A DNA stretch of 64,000 nucleotides from DUQX01 sp050948825 (GTDB lineage Bacteria; Bacillota; Dethiobacteria; DTU022; UBA8154). Within the stretch, counting starts at the first letter, position 1. Each line of letters starts with the position of its first letter. Both the position numbers and the translations under genes were made by a program. The notes under the pieces are model-generated. The model was not told the DNA's origin. It saw only the letters and a program-made list of their open reading frames with translations, and searched no databases. The stretch is taken from positions 35,178 through 99,177 of the forward strand of contig JBMNEO010000012.1 of assembly GCA_050948825.1 (NCBI GenBank), in the 5' to 3' direction. Below are positions 52,806 through 61,548 of this stretch, piece after piece.

Positions 52806-54389
52806 CTATTTAACAGCAATATTTTCTTTATTACCAATGTATTTTGCCCGAAGCTTTGGTTTATCTATTTTCCCGGTTTCGTTGCGAATAACATCGTTAA
52901 AAACAATACGCTCAGGCCATTTATATTTTGCCAGCCCATGCTGAGCACAAAACTCAACCACTTCTTTTTCTTCCATTGTTTCCCCCGGATAGAGCTGCAC
53001 AATCGCCATTGCTATCTCTACCAGCCTGGGGTGGGGATATCCTATCACGGCCACATCGTTAATTTTTGAATGATGCCGCAGGACATCCTCGATCTCTACC
53101 GGAAATATATTCTCCCCGCCGCGGATGATAAGATCTTTTTTCCTGTCCACAATGTAGATATAACCTTCTTCATCTTGCCTTACAAGGTCCCCGGTATAAA
53201 GCCAGCCATCTCTAACGGCGCTTGCAGTCATATCAGGATTGTTATAGTATCCCTTCATGTTTCTCGGCCCGCGAAGGATGAGCTCTCCAACTTCTCCTAC
53301 GGGAATATCCACCCCGTTTTCGTCAACAACCCTCGCTTCGGTATTATAGGTGGGCTTGCCGATAGAACCGGGTCTGGTCAAAATGTCTTTATCGCAAAGA
53401 TTGATCAGCCCGCCTCCGCCGCCTTCTGTAATTCCGTAAATATTACCGGTCTTAAAGGGCAATATCCTTTTCATATCCTGAAAAAGTGAAAAAGGAACCG
53501 GCTGGGCACCGATCACAATGCTCCCGTTTACATGAGAAAAGTCGTATCCGGTAATGTCGATCAGGCCCTTTTTTATCGCGCTTATGGAATCAGACATCGT
53601 TGGAACGGTAACCCAGCCGTTATTAACCTTTTCATCGCAGATGGCATCCAGCAGATATTTTGGATCGTTTAACTCCAGCAGAATCACGATCTTACCGCCT
53701 GCAAGATAGGAAGGGAAGGATAAAAAGAAACTCCCGCTGTGATAAAAGGGGTGCGGCGCCAGATATACGGTATCATAACCTTCACAGTAAGTCAGGGCAT
53801 TTCCAATACCGATCTGGTAAAGGGTATCATGTGAATGACAAACCGGCTTCGGGGGGCCTGTTGTCCCGGAAGTAAACATAAGTTCCGCCGGATCGTCTTT
53901 TTGTACATCGACGAGGATATCCCTCGAATTGCCGCCTTTAATAATATTATCATAAGAAACCATTCCTTCGGGAACGTTTCTACCGATACATATATATGAA
54001 CCTATACTTTCTAACTCCTTTATAATGGGCTCCACCTTGGGTAAAAAGCCTTCGCCGAAAATAAAAACCTTTGGGTTGCACGCTTCTGCAGCATGCTTAA
54101 TATCATTAACGGCAAAACGAAAATTAAGGGGTACAGCCACAGCTCCGACCCTTAAAATGGCGTGAAATGTTATCACCCATTCCAGGCTGTTCATCTGCAA
54201 ATGAAGAATAAAATCGCCTTTTTGCACCCCCAGAGTGTCCCGCAGATAATTGGCTACTTTATTCGTTTCTTCATTAAACTCTTTCCAGGTGAGCGCTCTT
54301 CTTGTTTTTTCCGACGGTTTTAACTCTACGAGAAATTCCTTATGCGGGTACTTCCTGGCATTAATAATTCCGTATCGACCAAAGTTCAC
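52806..54389 (-). CDS. AMP-forming acyl-CoA synthetase (class I adenylate-forming)
   Basis: The 527-residue protein has the P-loop 'ELMFTSGTTGPPKPVCHSHD', 'HVNGSIVIGAQPVPFSLFQD', 'GNIYGITEGGGGGLINL', 'DGWLYTGDLVRQDEEGYIYI' and the hinge 'DRKKDLIIRGGENIFPVEIE'. It activates a carboxylic acid to an acyl-AMP and then acyl-CoA. The usual C-terminal Lys is present in 'NETGKIDKPKLRAK'. The start is a GTG after GGGAGGG. The gene follows a T-box leader, so expression may respond to an uncharged tRNA, unusual for a ligase of this class. An aryl or phenylalanine-derived acid is a reasonable guess for the substrate. Confidence 0.9.
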   Translation of the reverse strand: MNFGRYGIINARKYPHKEFLVELKPSEKTRRALTWKEFNEETNKVANYLRDTLGVQKGDFILHLQMNSLEWVITFHAILRVGAVAVPLNFRFAVNDIKHAAEACNPKVFIFGEGFLPKVEPIIKELESIGSYICIGRNVPEGMVSYDNIIKGGNSRDILVDVQKDDPAELMFTSGTTGPPKPVCHSHDTLYQIGIGNALTYCEGYDTVYLAPHPFYHSGSFFLSFPSYLAGGKIVILLELNDPKYLLDAICDEKVNNGWVTVPTMSDSISAIKKGLIDITGYDFSHVNGSIVIGAQPVPFSLFQDMKRILPFKTGNIYGITEGGGGGLINLCDKDILTRPGSIGKPTYNTEARVVDENGVDIPVGEVGELILRGPRNMKGYYNNPDMTASAVRDGWLYTGDLVRQDEEGYIYIVDRKKDLIIRGGENIFPVEIEDVLRHHSKINDVAVIGYPHPRLVEIAMAIVQLYPGETMEEKEVVEFCAQHGLAKYKWPERIVFNDVIRNETGKIDKPKLRAKYIGNKENIAVK

Positions 54390-54506
54390 TTTAATAACCC
54401 TCCCCTATGGTAACTAAGCCGGTTAAATCCCTTGACTTTTTGTGGACTGCGTAAAGTTCTTCTTCTTTTTCATTCCAGCCCCGTTCCATCTTTATATTTT
54501 CATGAT

Positions 54507-54551
54507 AAAAAAAGTGTTTACTGCATTCATAGGGACGAAAGCAGTAAACAC
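54507..54551 (-). terminator. Second intrinsic terminator in the T-box leader region
   Basis: On the minus strand GTGTTTACTGC pairs perfectly with GCAGTAAACAC over 11 bp, followed by seven T. It lies about 20 bp beyond the T-box terminator and about 120 bp before the acyl-CoA synthetase start. Two consecutive terminators would keep basal expression very low. Confidence 0.85.
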
Positions 54552-54570
54552 CCAGGATTTTAGAATCCTG

Positions 54571-54890
54571 AAAATAAAAATCGCCCTTCAAGGGGCGACT
54601 ATTATCTTCCGCGGTACCACCCTAGTTGACCGGCGCCGTCGGCACAGGTCCTCTCGGCATTAAGGAACAAAGATACTCAAAGGTATCGTATTCCTCCTCA
54701 AGGATAACGGGAGAGAACCCGTCTGCGACCTACTCTCTCTTTCGGGATTTCAGCCGGAAGCTCCAGAGTGAACTTCGTCTGGTTCCTTCCGGAGGAGCTT
54801 ACAGCCTCTGGCTCCCGCCTCTCTGTGGAAAGTACCCCAGCTTACTTTTCTCTTTCAAAGCTTTTTAAGTATTAATTTATGATAACTATT
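54571..54890 (-). ncRNA. T-box riboswitch leader, probable phenylalanine specifier
   Basis: On the minus strand the leader has the T-box AGGGTGGTACCGCGGA (54623-54608), which pairs with a tRNA acceptor end, and a terminator TCGCCC/GGGCGA followed by TTTTTATTTT (54599-54571). Upstream, Stem I shows the distal ACAGAGAGGCGGGAG and GAGGCTGTAAGCTCC elements, and a GAAGTTCACTCTGG specifier region. TTC (54772-54770), followed by a purine, is the best specifier and predicts tRNA-Phe; I assigned it by eye. The antiterminator would form on uncharged tRNA. Downstream lies the acyl-CoA synthetase; no aminoacyl-tRNA synthetase or amino acid biosynthetic gene follows. Confidence 0.85.
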
Positions 54891-54897
54891 ATAATGC

Positions 54898-54926
54898 ATT
54901 TTATAACATATTTGAAGAATATGCAA
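54898..54926 (-). promoter_or_regulatory. Promoter of the T-box leader
   Basis: On the minus strand TTGCAT (54926-54921) and TAAAAT (54903-54898) are spaced 17 bases apart. Transcription would start at about 54890, which matches the 5' end needed for Stem I. Confidence 0.65.
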
Positions 54927-55254
54927 GAGTTTTTTTCAGCTCAGCTGTCAGCAAATTCCCACGGCCAGACCCAAGGCACCACTCTCCTGCTAAAAGATTC
55001 ACAAAACATATATTGCCAACATAGATAACCTCTGGTAATATCAAAAATAAGAGGATTCCGCCTCAGCTCATGCAGCTTACTTCCGCTGAGCACTGCGGCG
55101 CCCAAATATTATAAAAATATGTGACTATTCAGCTCTTTGACAAATTACTATAATTCCGGAACAAAAGGTTTCCTCCCAGTGCAGATTTAACTGTAACATA
55201 ACACCAGTTGCTGTACTGCATTTTTTGGAGTGATAAGCATAATAGGTAAGGTTA

Positions 55255-55455
55255 TCAGTGACAGCCGTACTGTACAGGATGGGTTATCCTCTCAGGGAAA
55301 AAGGCTTTGCCCTTCTTGCCGCAACAGGGACAGACTTTGCTCTCAACCAAATGCTCGGTGGCGCGGACGCTTTCCGGAACCACCGATACCGGCGATGGAC
55401 TGTAGGATAGATGTTGAACCGATTCTAAAAAAATTTCAAACCATGTTGATTTCAT
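55255..55455 (-). pseudogene. IS66-type transposase fragment
   Basis: The minus strand encodes a 66-residue fragment containing 'ATEHLVESKVCPCCGKKGKA' followed by 'FFPERITHPVQYG'. This matches the zinc-finger and following segment of IS66-family transposases (E-H/CPxCG, FPE-[GE]-[VI]-x-x-PVQYG). No other transposase domain, inverted repeat or partner orf is seen. It marks a decayed insertion at the left border of the accessory block that follows. The 330 bp to its left, up to the T-box promoter, contain only short inverted repeats. Confidence 0.7.
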
Positions 55456-55608
55456 TTTTGATCGATTGGAAGATTAGTATCATCGAAAGAGATTTAAATA
55501 TCATCTTCGTAAAGCTTTCAGCTTTACTAATAGGGGATGAACACTGTGCGGCTGCAATTATTCCGGTGAAATGCAAAGAGTAACGATATAACGAAAGTGG
55601 AGCAGAAA

Positions 55609-57042
55609 ATGAGAAAAAGTATTCCTACTTCTTTTTTTGCACTGTTTCGTTCAAAAGACAACATCAACATTCGCAATATGCGCTTGGATCATCTGCAATA
55701 TATGTTGATCTTTCCCTTAGCGCCTGTTTTTGCGAATATGCAGGGCGTATTATTCAGCGATTCGATCCGGCTTTTGGGGCTGGACGCCATGACGCTGATG
55801 GGAAGCGCATATTGTATCGGCGCGGGGGCGCTGTTTACGTTTACGAATGCAAAAAATATGGCAAAAGTTTCCCGCATATCCGCAATCGTTATGGCGGCTG
55901 CCTATATCCCGTGGATTGCGATGGGCGAAAGTCTGCTTAGCCTGCTGCTGGCGATCCTGTTCATGTTCTTTTTGGGTGGCTGTGCAGCCTGCTCGGCGTT
56001 TGCCTACACCTTTGCGCTGAACAATACCGAACGGCTGCTTGGCGCGGCCATGATTTCTACTTTTTTCGCGCTCAATCAGATCGATTCCGGCCTATCCCTC
56101 CTATCCGGCTTTTTCGATAAGACCTATTTGACGGGGCTTGTGGTGGGTAGCTGCGTCTGCCTTTTCCTATACAAAACAAGCGATTTTTCTGTCGTTGAAA
56201 ACAAACCGAAAGCGACACTGAGCCCCGCACTTAAGCTAACGCTTTATTTCTTTGTCGCCCATTACTTCGTTGAAATATTTTATACCTATCTGCCTGGGGC
56301 ATCCATGCCCAATGCCATGGTCGCGAACGGAGCGGTCGGCATATTGGTGGTATGCCTTGCAATCGCTTTGCAGCTTATCACCAAACGCAGTATCTGGAAC
56401 ATGTGCAACCTGTTCTTCCTCGCTGAAATCGGTACCTATATGCTGTATTTTATGCCGGAGGGTTCCGCTTTACGAAGCCTCGCCCGCTTCCTCCACGGCT
56501 TCGAACAGATGGGGTATATCGCGGCGTATTACCTTCTCGGCTGCGTTTTTAAAAAGCACGGCGATTTTCGCATTTTCAAGCTGAGTCTGGTTACGATCCT
56601 ACCGGTCAGCATGCTTTCCTATGTAATCCCGGGGATTTTCGCCTCTTATGCGCCCACGCTGCTGCCGCTGGCGGCAACGCTGACTTCCGGCGCCGTGTTT
56701 ATTCTGTTCATACTGATGTCTCCCGCCTATTCCGAACACCTGTTTTTTGCCGAATGGTCCGATGATTTTTACGGGGTGGACATGGCCGAGGCCGGGCAGA
56801 AGATCGAGCAATCGGCTATGTTGGAAGGCTTAGGCCTGTCACCACGCGAAAAAGAAGTCGCCTCGTTGCTTTTGCAGGGCCAATCCGCAAAAGAGATTGC
56901 AAAAAAATTGGAGATCACCGTTAGCACTGCCAATTTCCACATTAAAAACATCTATAAAAAACTCAATATTGGCAGTCGTGCAGAACTGTTTGCCCGATTT
57001 GCTTCTTATAATATATCTTCTAATATATCTTCCAGGCTATAA
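55609..57042 (+). CDS. Membrane-integrated LuxR-type transcriptional regulator
   Basis: The 477-residue protein has an MFS-like membrane part with ten to twelve helices (residues about 30-395; for example 'AILFMFFLGGCAACSAFAYT' and 'GILVVCLAIALQLI'). A LuxR/FixJ-type helix-turn-helix follows at the C-terminus: 'LGLSPREKEVASLLLQGQSA' and 'ITVSTANFHIKNIYKKLNIG'. Such membrane LuxR proteins are common in Eggerthellaceae and some Clostridia and are poorly characterised. I start at the ATG at 55609, six bases after GGAG, rather than at the GTG at 55597. The gene is more GC-rich than its neighbours, which suggests transfer. Confidence 0.87.
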   Translation: MRKSIPTSFFALFRSKDNINIRNMRLDHLQYMLIFPLAPVFANMQGVLFSDSIRLLGLDAMTLMGSAYCIGAGALFTFTNAKNMAKVSRISAIVMAAAYIPWIAMGESLLSLLLAILFMFFLGGCAACSAFAYTFALNNTERLLGAAMISTFFALNQIDSGLSLLSGFFDKTYLTGLVVGSCVCLFLYKTSDFSVVENKPKATLSPALKLTLYFFVAHYFVEIFYTYLPGASMPNAMVANGAVGILVVCLAIALQLITKRSIWNMCNLFFLAEIGTYMLYFMPEGSALRSLARFLHGFEQMGYIAAYYLLGCVFKKHGDFRIFKLSLVTILPVSMLSYVIPGIFASYAPTLLPLAATLTSGAVFILFILMSPAYSEHLFFAEWSDDFYGVDMAEAGQKIEQSAMLEGLGLSPREKEVASLLLQGQSAKEIAKKLEITVSTANFHIKNIYKKLNIGSRAELFARFASYNISSNISSRL

Positions 57043-57081
57043 GGCCGGTTCGAAATGATTCGCCGAAGGATAACCAATGTT

Positions 57082-57117
57082 AAAAAACAGCCTTGACCTT
57101 GTTCGAGGCTGTTTTTT
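57082..57117 (+). terminator. Intrinsic terminator after the membrane LuxR gene
   Basis: AAAAAACAGCCT and AGGCTGTTTTTT form a perfect 12-bp stem around TGACCTTGTTCG; the T-run lies in the 3' arm. It separates the first regulator from the second. Confidence 0.85.
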
Positions 57118-57194
57118 ATGCCTACCTACCATAATTGATAGCTATTCAATATGATTATTTTCTTTTAAGATTAGAAATGAATGGGGGTGTTTTA

Positions 57195-57437
57195 ATGGCG
57201 GCGGACAAAGGATACCAGCATGGGATTGACCCTGTTATGATATTAACGCCGCGTGAAAAGCAAGTATTTTATATGCTTCTCGAAGGTATGAAAGCAAAAG
57301 AGATCGCTTTAAACGCGTCCATCAGCATTTCTGGTGCAAACTATTTTATCAAAAAGATTTACAGGAAATTGAATGTCAACACCAAAACAGAACTCGTCCT
57401 ACGATATTTTGAACTCCGGCAGCACAAAGATAAATAG
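57195..57437 (+). CDS. Small LuxR-type helix-turn-helix regulator
   Basis: The 80-residue protein is almost only a LuxR-type HTH: 'LTPREKQVFYMLLEGMKAKE', 'ISISGANYFIKKIYRKLNV'. There is no receiver or ligand domain. The ATG at 57195 lies five bases after GGGGTG; a longer frame could start at 57135. It is similar to the HTH of the membrane LuxR gene upstream, so it may be a free copy that modulates the same sites. It precedes the lipoprotein and perforin-like genes. Confidence 0.75.
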   Translation: MAADKGYQHGIDPVMILTPREKQVFYMLLEGMKAKEIALNASISISGANYFIKKIYRKLNVNTKTELVLRYFELRQHKDK

Positions 57438-57527
57438 GAGATAACAACATGGCGCATTCGAAAAAACATTCTATTGGGTACTCAAATCCTTTCGTCAGGG
57501 GACAACACATAATGGGTTTGGGGGGCA

Positions 57528-57851
57528 ATGCAAATGCTTTTTGAGGTTATCTTTTTATCTTTCGGAATAGTGCTGATTGTATCGGCGGCTGCCAACATTC
57601 ATAGGAATATGCGGATAAAAAGGGAGGGTATTCTTGTTAGTGCCACCGTGGTTGACATACATAGAACGAGTAAGGCCGGTAAAAACAAGAGTCGCACACA
57701 GTATCATCCGGTTTTTGAATACCGGGTGAACGGCAACTCGATCAACTATGTGGTACCCGAATCGGCCTACAACGACCTTCGAGCGGGTGATTGGGGGAAC
57801 CTGACCTTTCAGGGATCTTTGTTTATCCGGTTTGAGAGAACCTACAGATAA
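57528..57851 (+). CDS. DUF3592-type small membrane protein
   Basis: The 107-residue protein has one N-terminal helix ('FEVIFLSFGIVLIVSAAANI') and a beta domain with 'SATVVDIHRTSK', 'YHPVFEYRVNGNSINYVVPE' and 'RAGDWGNLTF', as in DUF3592. The function is unknown; family members are usually predicted to sit in the membrane. It lies between the small LuxR gene and the lipoprotein gene, 21 bp before the latter. Confidence 0.7.
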   Translation: MQMLFEVIFLSFGIVLIVSAAANIHRNMRIKREGILVSATVVDIHRTSKAGKNKSRTQYHPVFEYRVNGNSINYVVPESAYNDLRAGDWGNLTFQGSLFIRFERTYR

Positions 57852-57872
57852 GCACTAAACGGAGGGATAAAT

Positions 57873-58424
57873 ATGTCACGCTTAACAATAATCCTAATTA
57901 CACTACTTATAGCATTCACACTCGCGGGCTGCGGTCAAGGCAAATCGACAAGCGGTAGCGATATGTCGCCCAAGCCTGGTGGCGCCGGCTCGTATTCAGA
58001 TGCCGGCAGTCCGTCTGAGGGAGAGCAGCGCATTTCCTTTGACATCAACGATACTCGTGAAGGCACCTATACTGATCATGTCGCCGAACTGTGGGAGCAA
58101 ACAAAGACGCTACTGCGGGAGGATCTCGACGCAAAATATACGGACGAGGAATATCAGGAGCTTGGAAAGCCAATTGATTACGCATGGACAAATCTACAGG
58201 CGCATTCCTCGCTCGACCATGCAGAGGAAGTCGAAGCTGCTGACGAGAATGTCGCCTATGCAAATGTAATCGGCAAAATCAAAGATTTGATCTGGGCAGT
58301 ATATGATATCTCGGGCGGCGAGACGCCGGAAAAACGCGAAGAGAAAAGAGCTGCGCTTCGGGACGGCGGCCTTGAACGGAGAATCGATCAAATTGACGAA
58401 ATCGTCTATTCCGATAAGCAATAA
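57873..58424 (+). CDS. Lipoprotein of unknown function
   Basis: The 183-residue protein has a lipoprotein signal ending 'FTLAGCGQG', a Gly/Ser/Pro linker, and an acidic, helical domain ('AELWEQTKTLLREDL', 'YAWTNLQAHSSLDHAEEVEA', 'RRIDQIDEIVYSDKQ'). I do not recognise the family. GGAGGGATA precedes the ATG. It lies 84 bp before the next secreted-protein gene in the same direction, so it may contribute to the same surface structure. Confidence 0.7.
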   Translation: MSRLTIILITLLIAFTLAGCGQGKSTSGSDMSPKPGGAGSYSDAGSPSEGEQRISFDINDTREGTYTDHVAELWEQTKTLLREDLDAKYTDEEYQELGKPIDYAWTNLQAHSSLDHAEEVEAADENVAYANVIGKIKDLIWAVYDISGGETPEKREEKRAALRDGGLERRIDQIDEIVYSDKQ

Positions 58425-58508
58425 TCAATAAGGAATACAGAAACTGGGGCATCGGGACACAAAGATTTGTTCTTCAAATACTATTATACAAGCAAGGAGT
58501 GTGGGTTG

Positions 58509-59219
58509 ATGAGAAAAGTAATTATTGTGCTGATCTTATGTGTTGTATTCGTTTTTGGGGTTGCCGTGGGTGCCAGTGGAGCGGTTAAACAGGAGGAAGT
58601 AAAAGCCATCATAAATCATGGGCTGAAAATGGTGTTAAACGGGCAGGATTTTGCCCCCAAGGGAGCAGATGGCCAACCGATGCGTCCTCTAACTTATAAG
58701 GGAAGCACTTATCTACCGGTAAGAGCGATTGCCGAGGCATTATCCATTGCAGTTGACTATGATGCCCCCTCGCAAACCGTCTACCTGGGTGAAAAAGGAA
58801 AGACCCCGCTTTCATCAGAACATTTTAGCCATCTCTGGTACTGCCAGTTAAGTTTTGACAAAAGCCAGCTTTTTGTAAACGGTAAACAGTACCAGTCCGG
58901 GATCCTTTATACCGGGGAAGATGGCTTTAGCGAAATGGGAGGCTTTGTACAGCCGAAGGGGCAGTTCCAAAAGTTTGGCGGGGTAGCGTGCCTGGAGGAT
59001 AACGACGGCACCACAGACGAAGTTACCATTAAAATTAGGGAAAAAGACCAATCCGGCAAGGTATTAAAAGAGCTTAATCTTAAAAATGGCGAATCCATTG
59101 CCTTTGAGATCGATATTCCTGAAATCCAAGAACTTTATATTCAAAACTTGATTTATGAACGGGTACCGAAAAACACCCAGCCTGACATCATGGTAATGGC
59201 TGACCCGTATTTTAAGTAA
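58509..59219 (+). CDS. Secreted protein with a copper-amine-oxidase N-terminal-type domain
   Basis: The 236-residue protein has a signal peptide ('VIIVLILCVVFVFGVAVGAS') and one Cu_amine_oxidN1-type domain from about residue 35 to 85 ('MVLNGQDFAPKGADGQPM', 'YKGSTYLPVRAIAEALSIAV'). No copper oxidase part is present; the domain is common in Clostridia as a wall-attachment or stalk module. The remaining 150 residues have beta-sheet character and no known fold. The ATG at 58509 lies nine bases after AAGGAG. The next gene, 38 bp downstream, has two more copies of this domain. Confidence 0.8.
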   Translation: MRKVIIVLILCVVFVFGVAVGASGAVKQEEVKAIINHGLKMVLNGQDFAPKGADGQPMRPLTYKGSTYLPVRAIAEALSIAVDYDAPSQTVYLGEKGKTPLSSEHFSHLWYCQLSFDKSQLFVNGKQYQSGILYTGEDGFSEMGGFVQPKGQFQKFGGVACLEDNDGTTDEVTIKIREKDQSGKVLKELNLKNGESIAFEIDIPEIQELYIQNLIYERVPKNTQPDIMVMADPYFK

Positions 59220-59257
59220 GACAGGTTTAAAAATATAATAATAGAAGGTGAGAAATT

Positions 59258-61417
59258 GTGTCAAACAAAGCCAAACTTATGTTGTGCCTGGTTTTAACCC
59301 TGATGCTGTTTAGTTTACCCGTATCTGTTCTGGCGGCAGGCCTCTTAAACCCTTTGCCCCCAACAACTGCTATTGAAACATCGGAAAGCCAAAAAACAAT
59401 TGTGATTTTTGTCATTGACAATAACACATACACTGTAAATGGAGAGCTCACTCCGATGGATGTAAGCCCCGCAGTTATAGAGGGGCGTACCATGCTGCCT
59501 ATTAGATATGCTGCAACACCTTTTGGTGCAGAAATAGGCTGGGATAATGCAACAAGCAAAGCAACTGTGTCCCTGGGCAACACTAATATTGAACTATGGA
59601 TTGGACAAAGCAATGCATTGGTTAATGGAGCAACTGTTCCTATTGATGCAAATAATCCAAATGTAAAACCCCTGATTATTAATGGTAGGACTATGCTGCC
59701 TATCAGATTTGTCACGGAAAACTTGGGTTGTGAAGTTCAATGGGACGAAATTACGAAAAAAGTTACCATAACCAAAACCGGAACCAAAACCGGCACATCA
59801 ATACCGCCGGTAACAATAAAACCGCCAACAGTAATTCCACCGGTAGAAACAACAAAACCTGACTTTAAACCTGGATTTTATCAAGCAGAAAAAGAGCAAA
59901 TAGACTTACAGCCTGATTACTCATTAAGCGCAGCAGACTTAACCGAATTATTTGCGCCACCGCCAGATTTTGAAAAATTAGTCCCGCAGCAGGTGCCCCA
60001 GGTTAATAAGGATTGGAGTACGCGTCAACTTGGGAAGTCTTTCAAAGTAACAGTGGAGGAAAAGGACATTCCTACAGTAACGCGCTTGGGCAGAGGATAT
60101 AATGTCTTTGACAAATATGCACATGTGGATTCATTGAAACAAGCAGTATTGGATCTTGAAAAACTCCTGCAAGACCAAAAGGTAGAGGCTATACGTTATG
60201 ACCATGGTTATGATGATTCAGTCACCGCGAGATCCATCCGGTCATACAGCAGTCAAATGTCAACTGCCTTAAGTGCTTCAGGATCATACCTCGGTTTTGG
60301 CGGATCAGTTAAAGTGAATTTTGAATCAAGTCGGACTGAGCAACTGGACAACTATTTCGCAACTCATAGATGGATAGTTAAGAAGTATGGCGTATATGTT
60401 GACGGAACGACCAATTTAAAGAATTATATTTTGCCGAGTGCCAAGCAGATGATAGATGACAATAATGTCCCGGCAAAAACAGTGTTTGCTACCTTTGGAC
60501 ATTATGTACTGGTAGATGCAATTACGGGCGGAAGGATTGATTATAGCGTTACGGCCAATTCAAGATTATCCACCAGTTTTGAAAACTTTAAAATGGCAGC
60601 AAAAGCTGATTTCAACGCTATAGTATTAAAAGCATCCGGAAGCGGGTCATATCAAAATGTCCAGAATAGATCTGAGTATGAAAGCAGTAAGGACGAAAAC
60701 TTTAAATGCTATGGCGGAGAATTTATCATCAATTCAGGTTCATTAAAGAATGACCCGAGTTTATTGGAAAAATGGGAAAAAACCTTGGAAGAGCATGGAA
60801 ATCTAGTCGAATTCGGCAATACCACCACCAGGCCTCTCGTACCCATCTGGGAGCTTTGCAGCGATTCGGCAAGGGCTGCTTACCTTAAAGCAGAGTTTGA
60901 AAAAATGAATACTGCCATGGCAGAAAATAATAAGTGGCCGGTGGAGAAATATGTGGTAGATGTTACCTTTGTTGCTGCTGGCAATGAGTTTGCGGCGAGA
61001 GCTCAATGCCCGGCCGGATATCAACTGATTAATGCTGACTTAAATGCCGGTGCTGGAGGAGATTTTATCTATTTGTGCTATAAGCTTGGTGAGAACCCCG
61101 ATGATGCGATAACTGATTTCTTTATGGAATTTACCGGCGGCAGCGCTTCGTCAACAACCGCAACGGTCAGCCACAATGCCAACGTTGCTCCTTATACTAG
61201 AATTGGGAGAGACTTAAATCAAGGTGCTGGGGGAGAATTTATCTATTTATGGTATACAAAGGCCAAGACCAAGCCGCTGGTGAAAGATATGGGCGTAGCT
61301 TTCGGCAATGTTGGCTGGCCTGATTATGAATCTGTCTTTTGGCAGAACTCCCAAACTCCAGCGGATGCAAACAAAAGTGTAGGCGGGGCAACGATAGTTA
61401 TCAAATATAAAAGATAA
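59258..61417 (+). CDS. Secreted MACPF (perforin-like) protein with stalk and MABP-like domains
   Basis: The 719-residue protein has a signal peptide (cleaved near Ala27), two copper-amine-oxidase-N-type repeats ('GRTMLPIRYAATPFGAEIGW' near 75 and 'GRTMLPIRFVTENLGCEVQW' near 145) and a Thr/Pro linker at about 172-205. A MACPF domain follows at about 265-565, with the core motif 'FGHYVLVDAITGG' at 413-425, close to the FGTH...GG of perforins, and two charged helical stretches as candidate membrane-inserting segments. The C-terminus has 'DLNAGAGGDFIYLCYK' near 595 and 'DLNQGAGGEFIYLWYT' near 650, as in MABP beta-prism domains. It probably makes pores or binds membranes; target unknown. Confidence 0.85.
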   Translation: MSNKAKLMLCLVLTLMLFSLPVSVLAAGLLNPLPPTTAIETSESQKTIVIFVIDNNTYTVNGELTPMDVSPAVIEGRTMLPIRYAATPFGAEIGWDNATSKATVSLGNTNIELWIGQSNALVNGATVPIDANNPNVKPLIINGRTMLPIRFVTENLGCEVQWDEITKKVTITKTGTKTGTSIPPVTIKPPTVIPPVETTKPDFKPGFYQAEKEQIDLQPDYSLSAADLTELFAPPPDFEKLVPQQVPQVNKDWSTRQLGKSFKVTVEEKDIPTVTRLGRGYNVFDKYAHVDSLKQAVLDLEKLLQDQKVEAIRYDHGYDDSVTARSIRSYSSQMSTALSASGSYLGFGGSVKVNFESSRTEQLDNYFATHRWIVKKYGVYVDGTTNLKNYILPSAKQMIDDNNVPAKTVFATFGHYVLVDAITGGRIDYSVTANSRLSTSFENFKMAAKADFNAIVLKASGSGSYQNVQNRSEYESSKDENFKCYGGEFIINSGSLKNDPSLLEKWEKTLEEHGNLVEFGNTTTRPLVPIWELCSDSARAAYLKAEFEKMNTAMAENNKWPVEKYVVDVTFVAAGNEFAARAQCPAGYQLINADLNAGAGGDFIYLCYKLGENPDDAITDFFMEFTGGSASSTTATVSHNANVAPYTRIGRDLNQGAGGEFIYLWYTKAKTKPLVKDMGVAFGNVGWPDYESVFWQNSQTPADANKSVGGATIVIKYKR

Positions 61418-61548
61418 AAACTTGAAAAACTCCCCCCTTGTAGAACCGGCGGCCTATTACCAAGTTTAGAGTTCGGCATATTGATCCACATGGGCGTTAA
61501 GTATTGAAAAACCACCGGCAGTGGTGGTTCAGGCTTTGGACAATACCA

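Noticed and set aside
54391..54591. Small 66-codon gene before the acyl-CoA synthetase
   Set aside because: Its start lies within the T-box terminator stem and it spans the second terminator. A shorter version from 54489 has no ribosome site. It is not supported as a gene.
55230..55583. Plus-strand 117-codon frame left of the membrane LuxR gene
   Set aside because: It overlaps the IS66 transposase fragment on the opposite strand, and its sequence shows no domain or signal.
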